DNA of 64,000 nucleotides from Turnera subulata (GCA_028386065.3 JAKUCV010005736.1:62001-126000); one strand, 5' to 3'. Shown: positions 24,779 through 36,938, counted from the first letter of the stretch. The notes: generated from the sequence alone by a model not told the origin. Program-made: numbers and translations.

Positions 24779-24788
24779 TATATTTATA
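24779..24788 (-). promoter_or_regulatory. TATA-box candidate of the truncated CYP82 copy
   Basis: TATAAATATA on the minus strand, about 53 bases upstream of the ATG at 24726. The motif is a good TATA match. Transcription is not demonstrated. Confidence 0.4.
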
Positions 24789-24929
24789 TTGTAAACAAAT
24801 ATATTTTGTTTGGTTTTCCATCGGCCCAATCTACTGAACAGACTAATTCAATAAACTAATTTAGGCCGGTTATGAAGGTGGTCTTCTTAACATTATATTA
24901 TGTTTTTCATTCGTAATGTAATGACCTTT

Positions 24930-25133
24930 TGTTATAAAATAAAACGTGAAGTGAATGTCTATAGCCCACCTAACTCCCCCTCACCTGTATATTTCTTATA
25001 TATATATTGTATAACTGATATGAATGAAATTAACGAGCCAAGAGCTCTTCTCCTACCTTCTCCATCTCCTGCTTTCTCCTCTTCTTCAATATACACAGCT
25101 TTAATCTTCACTATAATTACCTTATTTCTAACA
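24930..25133 (+). repeat. 5' LTR of the Copia element
   Basis: 204 bases, nearly identical to 31172-31377 (a handful of substitutions and a 2-base length difference in a TA run). The close match suggests recent insertion despite the decayed interior. Confidence 0.85.
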
Positions 25134-25207
25134 CGTTATCAGCACGAAGCAGCCCTACCCGAGCTTCGCAGTAAATTGGAAAAAAAAACTGAAGGAAAAG
25201 AAGAAGA

Positions 25208-25840
25208 TTGGTGCAATGGTCGGTTACTGTTCACGCGAAATTGTTCCCGGCCACATCTCGCCTCACCGCCGCCACCACCGGCATCCTCACGCCATCACCG
25301 ACTCGCAGGTGCCGCCCCCGTTCGCGTCCGCCGCCTGACGCGCTGGCAGAGGCCGTCGACCCGACAGGCGCGCCCGGCTACCCGCGAGACATAATCGGGT
25401 CTGCCATCTTTTGCACGCGACGGCCGCAACGCCCATGCCACTCCGGACCTCCAGCGACGGCGCCGCTACCTCGCACGACCCCCGCGCCTCGCATCCCCGC
25501 CGCCACTACTCTCCGCCGCCGCCTGCAACATGCGGACCACCACCTCACGCCCACCGAGGCTTGCCGCTCGCTCAACCTGCCGCGCCACCGCTTGGCTCGC
25601 CGCAGCCCCCCCAACGCGACGCCCGCCCTGCTAGCCACCGCCGCTCGCCACCAGCCACCGTGGTTTCACCCTGATTCGACTCGCGGTCGCGGGTTGAAGA
25701 CAACCCTGACCTGGGTCGGGCTGCCATGCGTTGGGCCGTGGCTTTGGTCTTGGGCCGTGGCCTGGTCCTGGGCCGGTGCCTGGTCTTGGGTCGGGCCTTG
25801 TGCTAGGCCTGGACTGTACTAGGCTGAATATTTTCTGCCC
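25208..25840. other. GC-rich leader block of the Copia element
   Basis: A sharply bounded GC-rich stretch in AT-rich surroundings. Frames are open on both strands (for example 204 codons from 25208), but the products are low-complexity Pro/Arg/Ser/Thr sequences of no recognised family. The right end repeats CTTGGGCC-type strings. I treat the frames as by-products of base composition. Confidence 0.6.
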
Positions 25841-25993
25841 CAACTCCAGAAAAATATATATATATTTGGAAAAACGAAATTAAAATGATATATATACCGG
25901 AATAGTAACCGGATACTAGTATAATATATTATATATATTATTGCTGAAAGATTTATCGAGTAAGCATATTTTTATATTTTTATTTAGATTCCG

Positions 25994-26592
25994 ATTGGGC
26001 TATTAAAAGGCCCATAACATTTAATTTTCTTGTCTTTAATTTTATGCTTGGGCTCGTATAAGGCCCATCAATTTTAATTTTCTGTCATTTATTTTAATTA
26101 GGGTAATTAAGAAAAAACTCATGTTTATTTATTTTAATTCAACATTTATTTATTTAATTATGTTAGTTGCTTTGTGGCCCTCAAAATTTCCAGAAGAAAT
26201 TTGATATGGGCATTAAATGCTGAAGTGCATTAAAATGCATAACAGTCTCGAAGACTAAATGAAAGAGTTCAGAAGACTCGATAAAAGAAAAATGCAGCAA
26301 AAGACCGGAAGGTCATTGTATTTATTTTATTATTTTTATATTAAGCTTGGGCTCATATTAGGCCCATTACATTTTAATATTCTGTTTTTTACATTTCAAT
26401 TGGGTTCATATAAGGCCCATTGTATTTAATTTCTCGTTTTAATTTCTTTACGATTTTATTGGGCTCGTATAAGGCCCATCACATTTACTTTGCGATAATT
26501 TAATTTTTAATTGGGCTACTTTATGTAAGGCCCATTGTTTTTAGTTTCTCGTTTATTTAATTCTTTATTGGGCTAATTAACAAAAGGCCCAT
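25994..26592 (+). repeat. Seven-copy TGGGCY...GGCCCAT array
   Basis: Units of about 21-34 bases, such as TTGGGCTCGTATAAGGCCCA, lie near 25994, 26047, 26346, 26400, 26459, 26511 and 26568. Each pairs a TGGGCY motif with a downstream GGCCCA, forming an imperfect inverted repeat. In plants TGGGCY is the site II element bound by TCP factors. The array is in the Copia leader. Confidence 0.8.
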
Positions 26593-29500
26593 GTTTATTT
26601 TTTTATTTAAGTTTTTAATTTTATTTAAATTATATTATTCGAGACCCTTATAATTTCCAGAAGAAATTTATTATGGGTATTAAATGCGGACATGAATTTA
26701 TATATAGTCTGGAAGACTAAATATAAGAGTCCAACAGACTCAATAATAAAAAATATATACAATGAAGACTGGAAGTCTTACCGTTCAAAAGATCCTGAAG
26801 ATTTTAAAGGACAATCGAAAATAAAAACTATTACCATCAGAAGATGAAAATTATATGACCACCATAAGGTGGATATTATACTTGCTTAACAATTCATTTT
26901 ATATTCAATTTATTTTATGTTCAGTTTAAATTATTACGCATTGCATTTTATTTTCTTTATTTTTCAGTACTTTATAACTGTTTCTAGAATAATGCCTCAA
27001 GCATTAGTCTCGAAGACAATGCAAAATTGACATCCACAGGGGGAGAATTATATGTGTGGATGTCAATATAACATATTATGACATCTCGAAATGAGAAAAA
27101 GATTAACACGCTCCAGAAAAGCATAAATCCGAATATGTTCCTGAAGAACGCATGTTTTAAATATGATCTAGAAGATCGTATATTTACGCTCTGGAAGATC
27201 TAGAAGATCGTATATTTACGCTCTGGAAGAGTATATACTCTTGAAGAGTACTGACACCCCTAGTAATAAAATGAATTATTATGGATCCCGATGAATTGAC
27301 TCTGATCTATTCCCTAAAGCGAATAAAACAGTATAATTATTTGTCCCTGTGGGCGTAAATGAGATAATAAATGGAAAAGGCTCAAAGCAAACATACATAT
27401 TATTATTGCAGAAACAGATACATAACTGGAGAACATTCAAAGAAGAATGGTTCTCATACATATGTTTGAACAGTAATCTATCTGTTGGGTTCAACATTAA
27501 CCCTGAAACTCTGAGCCTCACCATTAATGTTGATCCTAACACTGTCATTTCAGGAGAACCACATACCACCCATGTTGTTTTCTCCAGGTATCTCAAACTG
27601 ATTCGTTGGAGGAAAACGAAGTGGAATCACACCATGATTCTCTCCTGCTTGCCACAAAGTCTCAGTAATCAGTACCATGTTAGGCTTGTACTGATTCTTC
27701 AGATCCCTTAAGGTACGAACAAAGTCTTGAGACCTTCTTGCTACACCCCTGCAATTCCACAGTAAAAGTCGTACCTTAGGCCATGTAGGTGGTAACCCAG
27801 TCACCCTTGGGACGCTCCGAGCCATCATGGAAACCTGATAATAACTGCTTTGATTTAAAATTTGACATGAAGGCTCTAGCTGAAAATCCTGCAGTCTATT
27901 AGATATGAAAAATATAATAGAATTAGCCGAGCTATAAAAGGAAGCCCTTAGATTGCTTTGTTCCTCTAGGAAGAATGTTTCTTCCATAGGAGTTACAAAG
28001 AACCTAGATGAATATAGTTCATCAACAAACACTAAACGAGGAATTCTCGCCAGATCATTCGGTAATTCCTCTTGCTGCTCATTCACCATTTTAAATGCTA
28101 ACCTATTTCTTCTTCCTAGAGAGGCAACCTCAACAAAAAAAACAGTAGCTGGGGAAGGCATTTTTCTTGTCTTGTTGATTTTTCTGAGTTTTCTGCATCT
28201 TCCTGTCTCAACCGCCTCCCCTTCTTATAGTCTAAGATTAGACAACTAGGTGTCAGTTTTTCAAATGTGGACCCTTTCACTTATCTCCGAAAAGATCCTG
28301 AAGATTTTTCGGTTTCACAAAACTCCAAAGTTGCTTTTGGAAAAGTTTGCTCAATAATTCTGATCTTTTCCGACATGAGTGGCAGAAATAAGCCTAATAT
28401 TGGCACATATATTGCAGTCTGAAGCTAGCAATTTAAGTTATTAAACTTACCATATCCAGCCAGAAGCTGAAATGCTCTAGCCTGAAGCTAGCAATTTTAA
28501 GTGTTTAAATACACAAGTTTATACAGCTTGAAGCTGAGTCCGACTAGAAGTAGACTAATAGATATTTAATTTATAGCTAGTATGCACCAGCCAGAAGCTG
28601 GTAAATAATTTTTCTAAGTTATCTAGCCTGGAGCTGGCACCGACTTGAAGTTGGTACATGGACATATTGTTTGGCATGACCGGGTGGGCCATCCCGGGTA
28701 AATAATGATGCACAAAATTTATTTGGTCATTCATTGAAAAACCAGAAGTTTTACAATCAATGAATTTCTATGAGTTTGCTTGCTGCGAAAGTTATTATAC
28801 GGCCTTCCTAAGATGAGAATGGCCTAGTATCACCAGCAAGATTGGGAATAATACAGAGACATGAACACAGATTAATAAATCCGCCGTGTTGGCCATCTAT
28901 GAAATTTTCACGATGCATCGACTAGATGGTCCATTGTGTGACGCAAGTTGGCATCGTACGCACTAATTTAATAATTTGGCCACTTGCGGGTATATTTCCC
29001 TACTTATGTTATTAGACTATATGTCTAGATAATGCTGGTATATTTCTTTAATGGATAATATATATCATTGGAAATAAACCCAAACAGATCTGGGGGAACA
29101 TTGACAATTGATTGCATGACCATTGATGAAATATGACTATTTGAGAAAACGGTATTTTACACGCAACAGCACTTGTGTGCATCAAACCAACAAGTTATCA
29201 TAAGGTCTCCCCATTTAATTGGTTATTGGTCACAAAATATCTCCCATCTTCGGACCGTTGATTATGTACCAAATGCTCCACCACAGCATAGTAAAGTTGG
29301 TCTTTCAGGAAGATTGGGAATAGATGTTGGATATGAGTCTCCATCAATTACAACTTTATTGAAACTATTGACTAAAGTATTGGAGATTCATTTATAGCAA
29401 GATTTGCTTATTGTTAATTCGATATGCGTGTATACCCAACATCAGGGGAGAAAATGAGTAGCTGGATCAAGATATTATTGAAATGTATTATCAATATATA

Positions 29501-30658
29501 GTTGTTAATCCTCAAACAATTTAGTGTGGACCTGAAGTTTAAAAGATGATTCATTTGCAAAAAAAAAAATTGATATGAAATTGCCAGACACATAAAGTGA
29601 CCGAATCTTATATACCAGCTGCAAATGCTCCTGATCAAAATAATGTTCCAGAAGAACAAGTATAGTATGCAAATGAATCTAAAATACGCAAGAAGCGTAG
29701 AATAAACACGGTTCCAAAAGAAAACAAAATTCTCAATAGAGAGAATAGAGCAAAAAAGATAAGATGTCCCCAGTTAGAAAAGATTTCTCCAGTAGAGGTT
29801 GATATTAAATGTCCTCCAGAATAGGTTTTCTGACACAATTGATAAAATTCCAGAAGTTACATAGCTACCTGAAATAAATGAATATGATGAGATCTCAATT
29901 ACAGTGTCAGAAATAAGATGGAACCGATGTGAAATAACCGTCGACGGAATACTTATTTCATTTATAATATAGCGCTAAATAAAATGAGGATCATGAACCT
30001 ACATCTGTTGGTAGGCGCAGTGTGATTGGCCAAAATAGAGAAATATAATTAAGGCTGTGTTAGACTCGCTTATAAAGCAAGGAATTTTCGGACCCGTAGT
30101 CCGTACACCAGATGGTATAAAATTGTTGGTCATAAAATGGGTTTTTGTGCGAAAAATAATAAATGGTAAGATACAAAGCACGATTTACAACACAAGGTTT
30201 TACCCAAACGACCTGGTATTAATTATGAGGAGATATACTCCACTGTAGTGGATGCAATTATTATTGATAAGTCTGGCATTATATGAAAAGAATTAGGAAT
30301 GCATCAAATGGATGCTATTACAGCCTATATTTTTACGGATCCATAAGTCATGACATATGCATGAGAATCACTGAAGGATTCAAGTTGCTTGAAGCAACTA
30401 ATTCCCGGGAATAGACGAATATATTAAGTTAAAATTGATCTTTATATGGTTTAAACTAAATTTTGAGTATGTGAAGTATAATTATTCTTGCATATATGAT
30501 CTATGTAGTTGCACTTATTGTTGCTTATATTTATGATTGTGTTTTAAATATTATTGGAATTCCTGAAGAAGCTTCCAAATGCCGTGCTGTTAGATTGGTC
30601 CTGAAGTACTCTATCTAACTAAAAATTTATATTGCTAGTAACATGAAGCCTGAAGCTT
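26184..30658 (+). repeat. Family of about 20 short hairpins with YNGAA loop
   Basis: Inverted repeats with 4-7 bp stems of different sequence all enclose a 5-base loop of the form YNGAA. Examples: AAATTTC-CAGAA-GAAATTT at 26184, AGTC-TCGAA-GACT at 26244, AGTC-TGGAA-GACT at 26706, GTTC-CTGAA-GAAC at 27137, TACTC-TTGAA-GAGTA at 27236, CTAGC-CTGAA-GCTAG at 28477, ACCAGC-CAGAA-GCTGGT at 28586, AAAAC-CAGAA-GTTTT at 28738, AGTTGC-TTGAA-GCAACT at 30383 and AAGC-CTGAA-GCTT at 30646. They cluster at 26.2-27.3 and 28.3-28.8 kb. Their role is unknown. Confidence 0.8.
27280..28240 (-). pseudogene. LINE fragment: endonuclease start, inside the Copia element
   Basis: A frame from 28161 to 27550 ends in a region typical of the apurinic endonuclease domain of plant L1-type LINE ORF2. 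It has LLLWNCRGVARRSQDFVRTL, followed by NMVLITET and GGMWFS. A TGA then interrupts, and homology continues in frame for about 30 further residues before fading. The first 100 or so residues (from MPSPATVFF) are not recognised. The fragment keeps the 5' part and lacks reverse transcriptase, the opposite of the usual 5' truncation. It runs against the Copia element that contains it. Confidence 0.65.
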
Positions 30659-30960
30659 ATGTCATAAACCTATGGCAAGATTTGACAGTGCTTTTATTTT
30701 CGGGCTATAATGAATGTGGTATTATATTAATGCTGTAAGCTCGAAGAAAATATTGTTGGTGTTGCAGATACAGGTCCTTTATTTGATCCACATAAAGTAC
30801 AGACAGACATGTGCTACAACTTTATACATGAAATTGCTATATCATCGGGACCACAAAAGTAAGAGGGCAAGGAAAATGTTCCAACAACAAATTATGATGA
30901 TAATGCTGCCTACATTGTCCAATTAAAGCAGTGATGTATCAAATGTGATCAGACAAAGCA
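29170..30960 (+). pseudogene. Copia pol remnant (integrase end, reverse transcriptase)
   Basis: Broken frames on the plus strand keep Copia signatures in the right order. At 29173-29397 the stretch with RLGIDVGYESPSI matches the integrase C-terminal region. At 30057-30248 the segment with IFGPVVRTPDG and KWVFVRKI matches the start of the reverse transcriptase domain, with NYEE-type residues shortly after. Many stops and frameshifts separate the parts. No catalytic YVDD box was found. Gag, protease and RNase H are absent or beyond recognition. Confidence 0.7.
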
Positions 30961-31377
30961 TACGCCACCAGAAGTTGACAAGGATAATTGACATGCAACG
31001 ACCTCAAGAAATCAAGAGAGGTCAAAATGAGGGGGAGTAGAATACGCACTGCACTTTTTTTTTTCCTTCACCAAGTTTTTATCCCACTGGGTTTTTCTTG
31101 GTAAGGTTTTTAACGAGGCAGTTATTCCAAAAGCGTATTCTATTTCCATTACAATGACATTCAAGGAGGAGTGTTATAAAATAAAATGTGAAGTGAATGT
31201 CTATAGCCTACCTAACTCCCCCTCACCTGTATATTTCTTATATATATATATTGTATAACTGATATGAATGAAATTAACGAGCCAAGAGCTCTTCTCCTGT
31301 CTTCTCCATCTAATGCTTTCTCCTCTTCTTCAATATACATAGCTTTAATCTTCACTATAATTACCTTATTTCTAACA

Positions 31378-33641
31378 CCTTTACATTAGTCATGCTGAAT
31401 CCTTTACCATATTTACACTATCACTGTGACCTGTTAACAATATCAATTGGCAGATAAGTACATGAGTAATCTTTATCCTTAGCCTACTTGGTCTTCACCT
31501 AATTTTGGATGTATATATTATCATAGTAACATGACTAACACATGGCCTGCTAATCCGTATGGTATTCCTTTTTGTGATATATATAGTGTATGATATTGAT
31601 GGGTACGTTAGAGTGAAAGATTAGGTCATGCTATAATAGTACAAGTTTTGGGGATAATCGAGTTCATTTACTATATGATATAACCAAATACAAGGTAATT
31701 GGACTCAGCTCACTCAGATTATTTTGTTTGTTTCCGAAGAAAAAAAAAATACGTGGACTGAATTATGACACCACTACGAAGAAGGAGAAAGTGAATCCTG
31801 CACCTTCATATTTATTTATATTTTGGTTAAAGTAGGTTCATACGTTCCTTTACCGGTAGGCGATATGCATTTTCCCTGTACCCCAAATAGGTGTTTTGTG
31901 ATGACATTTCAAGATGACCGGGAACACAACGTTTTTCCTTTTTTTTTTTTTATTGAAACAGAGCCTAATACCCATATAGTACTGTTTTTTTTTTTTTGAG
32001 GTACTAGTGATGGAATGTTTTTGACGTATAAGTGATGGAATGTTATCTTCTGCTGGAAAAAAAAAAAAAACACTCTAGCGGGATAAGATGTCTCGAGCAT
32101 GCACCAAAAGAAAAATGAGATATCATCCCATACTTTTATTTCAAAACACAAAAACATTCCATACTTGACATGGAAAGACTCAATAAGGCCCAAGTTTATA
32201 GTAACGGCTAAATAATAAGGCCCACATCCATATCTTCTTTACCCTGTTTAGTATGGGATGATTTTTTTTTTTTGATAATTGAGTTCAATTCACTTCTTTA
32301 TTATTTAGTTAATTTCTAAATTGAATTTATTTTTTATTTAGATAGTAACATTTAATTAATATTTAAAAGCTAAATTAAAGAGGTACGATTTAGAATTGAT
32401 AGATGAGCGTTGTTTTTTTTAGAATGTGTATGGTGAGTGTTAAAATTGATGATGATACAAATATCTCTATTAATATTATATATTACAATAAGTTAAGATT
32501 TTCTATGAATAATGAGTTTATAATAAGATGGAAAATTTATTCAATTTAAGAATTCAGTTCAAACTTGATTTATACCACATGCAAATAAATTCAATACCTC
32601 TTTTTTTTTTAAAAAAATATCATAATAGACAAGGGAATTGATTTTGTAATGAATTCAAATCATAATACTAAAAAAATAAATCCATTCATTTCACAAAGGA
32701 TTAGATTTGCTAACAAGAGAGGAATGCTTACGTTTTATCATGATAGAAAAATCTCCATGACAAATCACAAACCAATCTCCGTGCTGGGTACCCAGTGGCC
32801 GACAAGGGGGTTGGTAGTTAGAGGTTGGAAATTAAATTTGGGTTCATTTTATCTTTTTGGCCTCCCAAAAATACTTTCCTGGGTTGGTCCGTGCTGGTAC
32901 CTAGTGGCGGACACAAGGAGGCTGGTAGTTAGAGGTTGGAAATTAAATAACTCATCTCGTATAATGGGAAGATTCTTAATACTTCTTGTATAACAAAGTT
33001 TCTTCGAATATACATTTGTAGGACAATCCTTAAATGATAAAGCTAGGACAACCCGCTCTTCATTAGTAGTTATATTTTGTTTTTGAGATACCTCTTCATT
33101 AGGAGTATCAAAAGTTAGGTTGGTGTTAGTTTTTTTTTATATATATTATTATTATTAATTATCAGGAAGCTAGGTTGTGATATCAATTGTGGTTTATAGT
33201 CTGTTTCAAAATTCTACTAAATTGTTGATTACATAGACACGGTTGACCTAGATTAGGATCTACAAAGAAAAGGTTAGGCTTCAAAGCATGATTAAGGGTG
33301 TGGAAATATGCCACTTTGGTTTTGACACAATCTTGGCCCGAGGGGTGGTTGCCTCTTAGGACACACGGAGAAAAACCATCGGCGATGGCAGGCCAAGCAG
33401 CAATCAAGAAAGCAAGTTAAAATTGTTACGATCTGCTGGACTAGAGTGAGCACATGAACAACTACCAGCCCGTTGTTGTATATATATTAATTGCACGCAA
33501 GCATATATATACATATAAGTGCTTTGCATCATAGTTTGCTCAACCTGAAATTGAAACTTTAATACACATACCAAAACCCACGACCCCGAGGGTGAAGCCA
33601 ATCAGATCACATAATTAAATTTATGGTGACGCATACTAGCT
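31378..33641. other. Intergenic, no gene seen
   Basis: AT-rich DNA with several long poly(T) and poly(A) runs. It includes a local duplication at 32776-32948. The 3' end of the next CYP82 gene lies at 33642. Confidence 0.6.
32776..32948 (+). repeat. Imperfect 62-base direct repeat
   Basis: Two copies (about 32776-32837 and 32886-32948) share TCCGTGCTGG near the start and GTTAGAGGTTGGAAATTAAA at the end. One copy contains CTAGTGGCGGACACAAGG, similar to the GTGGCGGA ends of hAT elements elsewhere in the window. Confidence 0.6.
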
Positions 33642-35335
33642 TTATGTATATACGTGAGCAGGCAACCTTGGTTTGACTAAAACCTCAAGTGGAGTTGCTT
33701 TACTATTTGTCACTCCAGCCGTCTCAGTCATGTCAACTGGTGCATTTGATGGATTTGTAACCTCAAAGGCTTGCAGGAAACTGGCCAGTACTAAATGAGT
33801 CATCTGGATGCCAAAGTTCATCCCAGGACATATCCTCCTGCCTGCACCAAATGGGATAAGCTCAAAATTCTGACCTTTAACATCAAACTCCTTGTGGGTT
33901 GTAAGGAACCTCTCTGGCTTGAACTCCAGAGGATCAGACCATATTCGCGGATCCCTTTGGATCTTGTTAAGGTTCACTAGTAGCCGCGTGCCGGGCGAGA
34001 TGTCATAACCGCCCACGGTGCAGCCGGCAGTGAATTCTCTGGATGCTAGTGCACCAGCAGGGTACAACCTGAGTATCTCCTTGACAGTGGACTGGAAATA
34101 GGGTAGATTATCGATATCTGATTCATTGACTAGTCTTTCCCTGCCAACTTGGGCGTCAAGTTCTTCTTGGCCCTTTCTTAGTGTAGTGGCATTGTTCAGC
34201 AGTAGAGCTAGTCCCCAGGTTACAGTAACTGTTGTGGTATCAGTAGCCCCCACTAGAATCATCTGCAATATAATGAAGAAGCAATTATAGACTGAATCTA
34301 TAATGAAATAGGACTAAATTATTAGTTTTAGTTACTGAATTTTTTTGGAAGAAAGGATTGACATATTGGGGTGGACTATACGCTGGCTGTGGCTTTGCGG
34401 ACTGTATCAGCATCAAAACCTGCATGGTTGTAGTCATCAAGAGCAAAGAGCAAAACATCCATGAAGTCTTGCACTTGGTTAGCTGCTGCATGATCTCCAG
34501 AATCTCTCATCCTGCTATGCTCCTCCAACCACTCGCTAATAATACTGTCCATTTCTTTGGCTGCTCTCTTCATGGCCTTCTCGTATCCACCAATATCCAG
34601 CCACCCAAGAAATGGAACTGCATCCCTGGGCACAAAAACCCCTGCTAAATGGAAGAATTCCCTCATCACCTTCTGGCATCTCCTAACTTGTTTCTTATCC
34701 GCCATGGCACCTTCTACGAGATATCTGTTCCCTGCAATCATCCTAAAGATCACGTTCAAGTTTATGTCAGCAAACCACTGCTTCATTTCGACCAGAATTC
34801 TGTTATCTTCATTTTTGTTCTTGTCCCATAACTTGTACAGGTCTTTCACTGCTGTCTCCACTTCGGATGCTCTAATATGTTTTAGTAGTTCAAGCCTGTG
34901 GTTGGAGAGAAGTTCTGATGCTGTAAGCTTACGCATCTGGCGCCAGTATTCACCATATGGAGCGAACCCAAAACTGGCAAAGTTATAGCCTAAAAGTTTT
35001 GCACCTATGAGTTGAGGCCGAGAGGATATAATGGCATCATGTGTAGTGTATAGTTCCTTGGCCAATTCCCAGCTATTGACCACCAGAGTTGGGTACAACC
35101 CCACCCTGATGGTGAAGATAGGTCCATACTTGTCAGCCAAGGCTGAAAATGTTTTGTGAGGTAGCTCAGGCCCTGCTAACAAACGGAGGTGACCTATTAA
35201 AGGCCATGCACCGCCTACCTCTGGTGCTTTTTTAGCCTTGGGGGATTTCTTCCTCTTTAGGATGTAATAGGAAAATAGAAGAATTGCAGCAAGTCCAATT
35301 ACAGAGGTTGGAGTAAGATAACAAAGGAAAGGCAT
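33642..35335 (-). CDS. CYP82-like: Cytochrome P450, CYP82 family, intact
   Basis: Exon 1 is 35335-34382 (318 codons) and exon 2 is 34262-33642. The intron is only 119 bases (GTATAG ... TTGCAG, phase 0). The 524-residue protein has an N-terminal membrane helix (about residues 8-24), a basic stop (KRKKSPKAKK), and the hinge EVGGAWPLIGHLRLLAG. C-helix WRQMRK, I-helix VGATDTT, K-helix EILR (Glu near 380) and FKPERF follow, then FGAGRRICPG with the heme Cys near residue 463. All catalytic landmarks are present, so it should be an active ER monooxygenase. Exon 1 differs clearly from the loci to its left (for example ELYTTHDAIISSRP), so it is an older duplicate. Substrate unknown. Confidence 0.93.
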
Positions 35336-36938
35336 GGCTGCTCAATTATTCTGGTGGGTGGTGGAATATGGAGAAATTTTATGTCACAACTCGTGGAATA
35401 TGCAAGTAACATGTATTTCCATCCTAAAGCGGCGTACCCAGATGATGCACTAGGCAGGGTCAATATATCCTGGTACTCCAAAGGACTGAAAGGAACATGA
35501 AGTATTGTTTTTATAAGACTATCTAAGAGATACTGTTACAATAGTTGACCAACTGCTAAAGACAAAAGTCAATTCAACAATGGTGCACGGCTTGAGATGC
35601 CTAGAAACCTATGAGTAGAAATATACTATGATACTGAGCAATTTAAAGTGACTTGCTGACTTGGTATATTTCAACCACTCAATATTTACCAGCATAGGTC
35701 TAGCTAATTGGTGGTCAGAAAGTATCCTCCTTGATAAGAATGCACGAAAAGAAATGTTTTCAAAGAGGATAAAGATGAAAGCAGGTGACTAACAGTATGG
35801 CTTGGCAGGGTTTTTTTTTTTTTTTTTAATGCTGATCGATGCTTTTATTCATGGACTTAATCTCCACTAATGTCATTCAGCAGACAATGTCTCAGTGAAA
35901 TGCATTAACAATGTCTGCAGTATTCGTCTAATCTCCACTGATGTCATTCAGCATAGCATTATCCGACATAACAAATTTTTTAAGCTTTCACTTCATCCTT
36001 TTTTCTTCTCAGGGATAATTTTCAATTATTTTTCTCCAACAGATGAAGGACAAGCAATATAAAACCAGAATATTTGGCTACGAAGTCAAACTAGAAATGT
36101 TCAAATTCAGATCACCTTGGTGATCTAGGTACATGATTCAGTAGAGGGCACTTGTCAATTGCATCACTACACTTAGTTATCACGTAAATGGAATCTTAGT
36201 AGGAGGGAAGTGATTGGCACAGAGTTGTTTCCGATTTTTCTGACTCTAGTTTTGATATTTTATTAGAAAGGGAACTGTCAGTCTGAGAAATTCATGTGCT
36301 AGATACCAAATTGCTACAGGACTCTGCCATACCAGACAAGTGGACTAAGTAGCCACAGACCTCTGGTCTAGTGGCACTCGCCGCCAACAAAGTTTATAGA
36401 AAAGTGATTTGGAGACGGCTTATGGTTTAGATAGGTTCATTATCTGTATTCTGTAGATAGCCATAACAAAATAAAAAGTGGTCGCCCTATATGAAATCAG
36501 ACGTGTAGAACTGCTGATACTATATCCAACGGATTGAAGCATCTGTTTGATCTTCAGGATATCAGGAATTAAAGTCTGAAGTTCTTAAAATGAGAATTTC
36601 TGAAAGAATTTCCCTCTTTGAAATGCAAGGATGTCATGGAGTGCCTCATGTTTTTCTGTACAAAAATATGTATTCGCAGAAAGATGGTTGTTTTTTCCGT
36701 ATCTAAACAAACATACCAACAGAATCTGAAATAGCACTGAATAACAATTACCAGTGATGAGCAAAAAGACAATACTTTCTGGAATTTTACAAACAAAATA
36801 TTTCCAGAGATCCAGTGGAGAATTAAAAGTTTGCCTTAATAGAGCATCACCAACGTTGAGGACTAGCTACATCAAGGCTCAAAAGTACAACCAATGAGAC
36901 AACGGAATTCAGTCCTAGAATTATTCTTGTCTCACTCT
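35336..36938. other. Intergenic, duplicated downstream flank of CYP82 genes
   Basis: No gene seen. Parts of 35860-36220 are alignable with 42280-43590, including CACTGATGTCATTCAGCA, ACAGATGAAGG and GGCACTTGTCAA. The flank was therefore duplicated together with the neighbouring P450 genes. A 20-base poly(T) run lies near 35815. Confidence 0.7.

Larger units (their letters stand above)
24930..31377 (+). mobile_element. Degenerate Ty1/Copia retrotransposon with short LTRs
   Basis: Direct repeats of about 205 bases (24930-25133 and 31172-31377) start TGTTATAAAAT and end TTTCTAACA. They are bordered by a perfect 5-bp duplication, CCTTT (24925-24929 and 31378-31382). GTTATCAGCACGA follows the 5' LTR as the primer-site candidate. 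CAAGGAGGAG (31162-31171) precedes the 3' LTR as polypurine tract. Pol remnants at 29.2-31 kb have the integrase-to-RT order of Copia, probably of the Ale/Retrofit type. No gag or protease frame survives. The interior instead holds a GC-rich leader (about 25210-25830), a repeat-rich non-coding block and a LINE fragment. Confidence 0.85.

Noticed and set aside
25208..25822. 204-codon Pro/Arg/Thr-rich frame in the Copia leader
   Set aside because: Overlapping frames are open on both strands, as expected in GC-rich sequence, and no domain is recognised.
35811..35829. Long poly(T) runs (also near 31940, 46670 and 47050) as transcription terminators
   Set aside because: T-runs are not terminators for plant RNA polymerase II, and no RNA polymerase III gene is next to them. 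Retroposon tails or replication slippage explain them.
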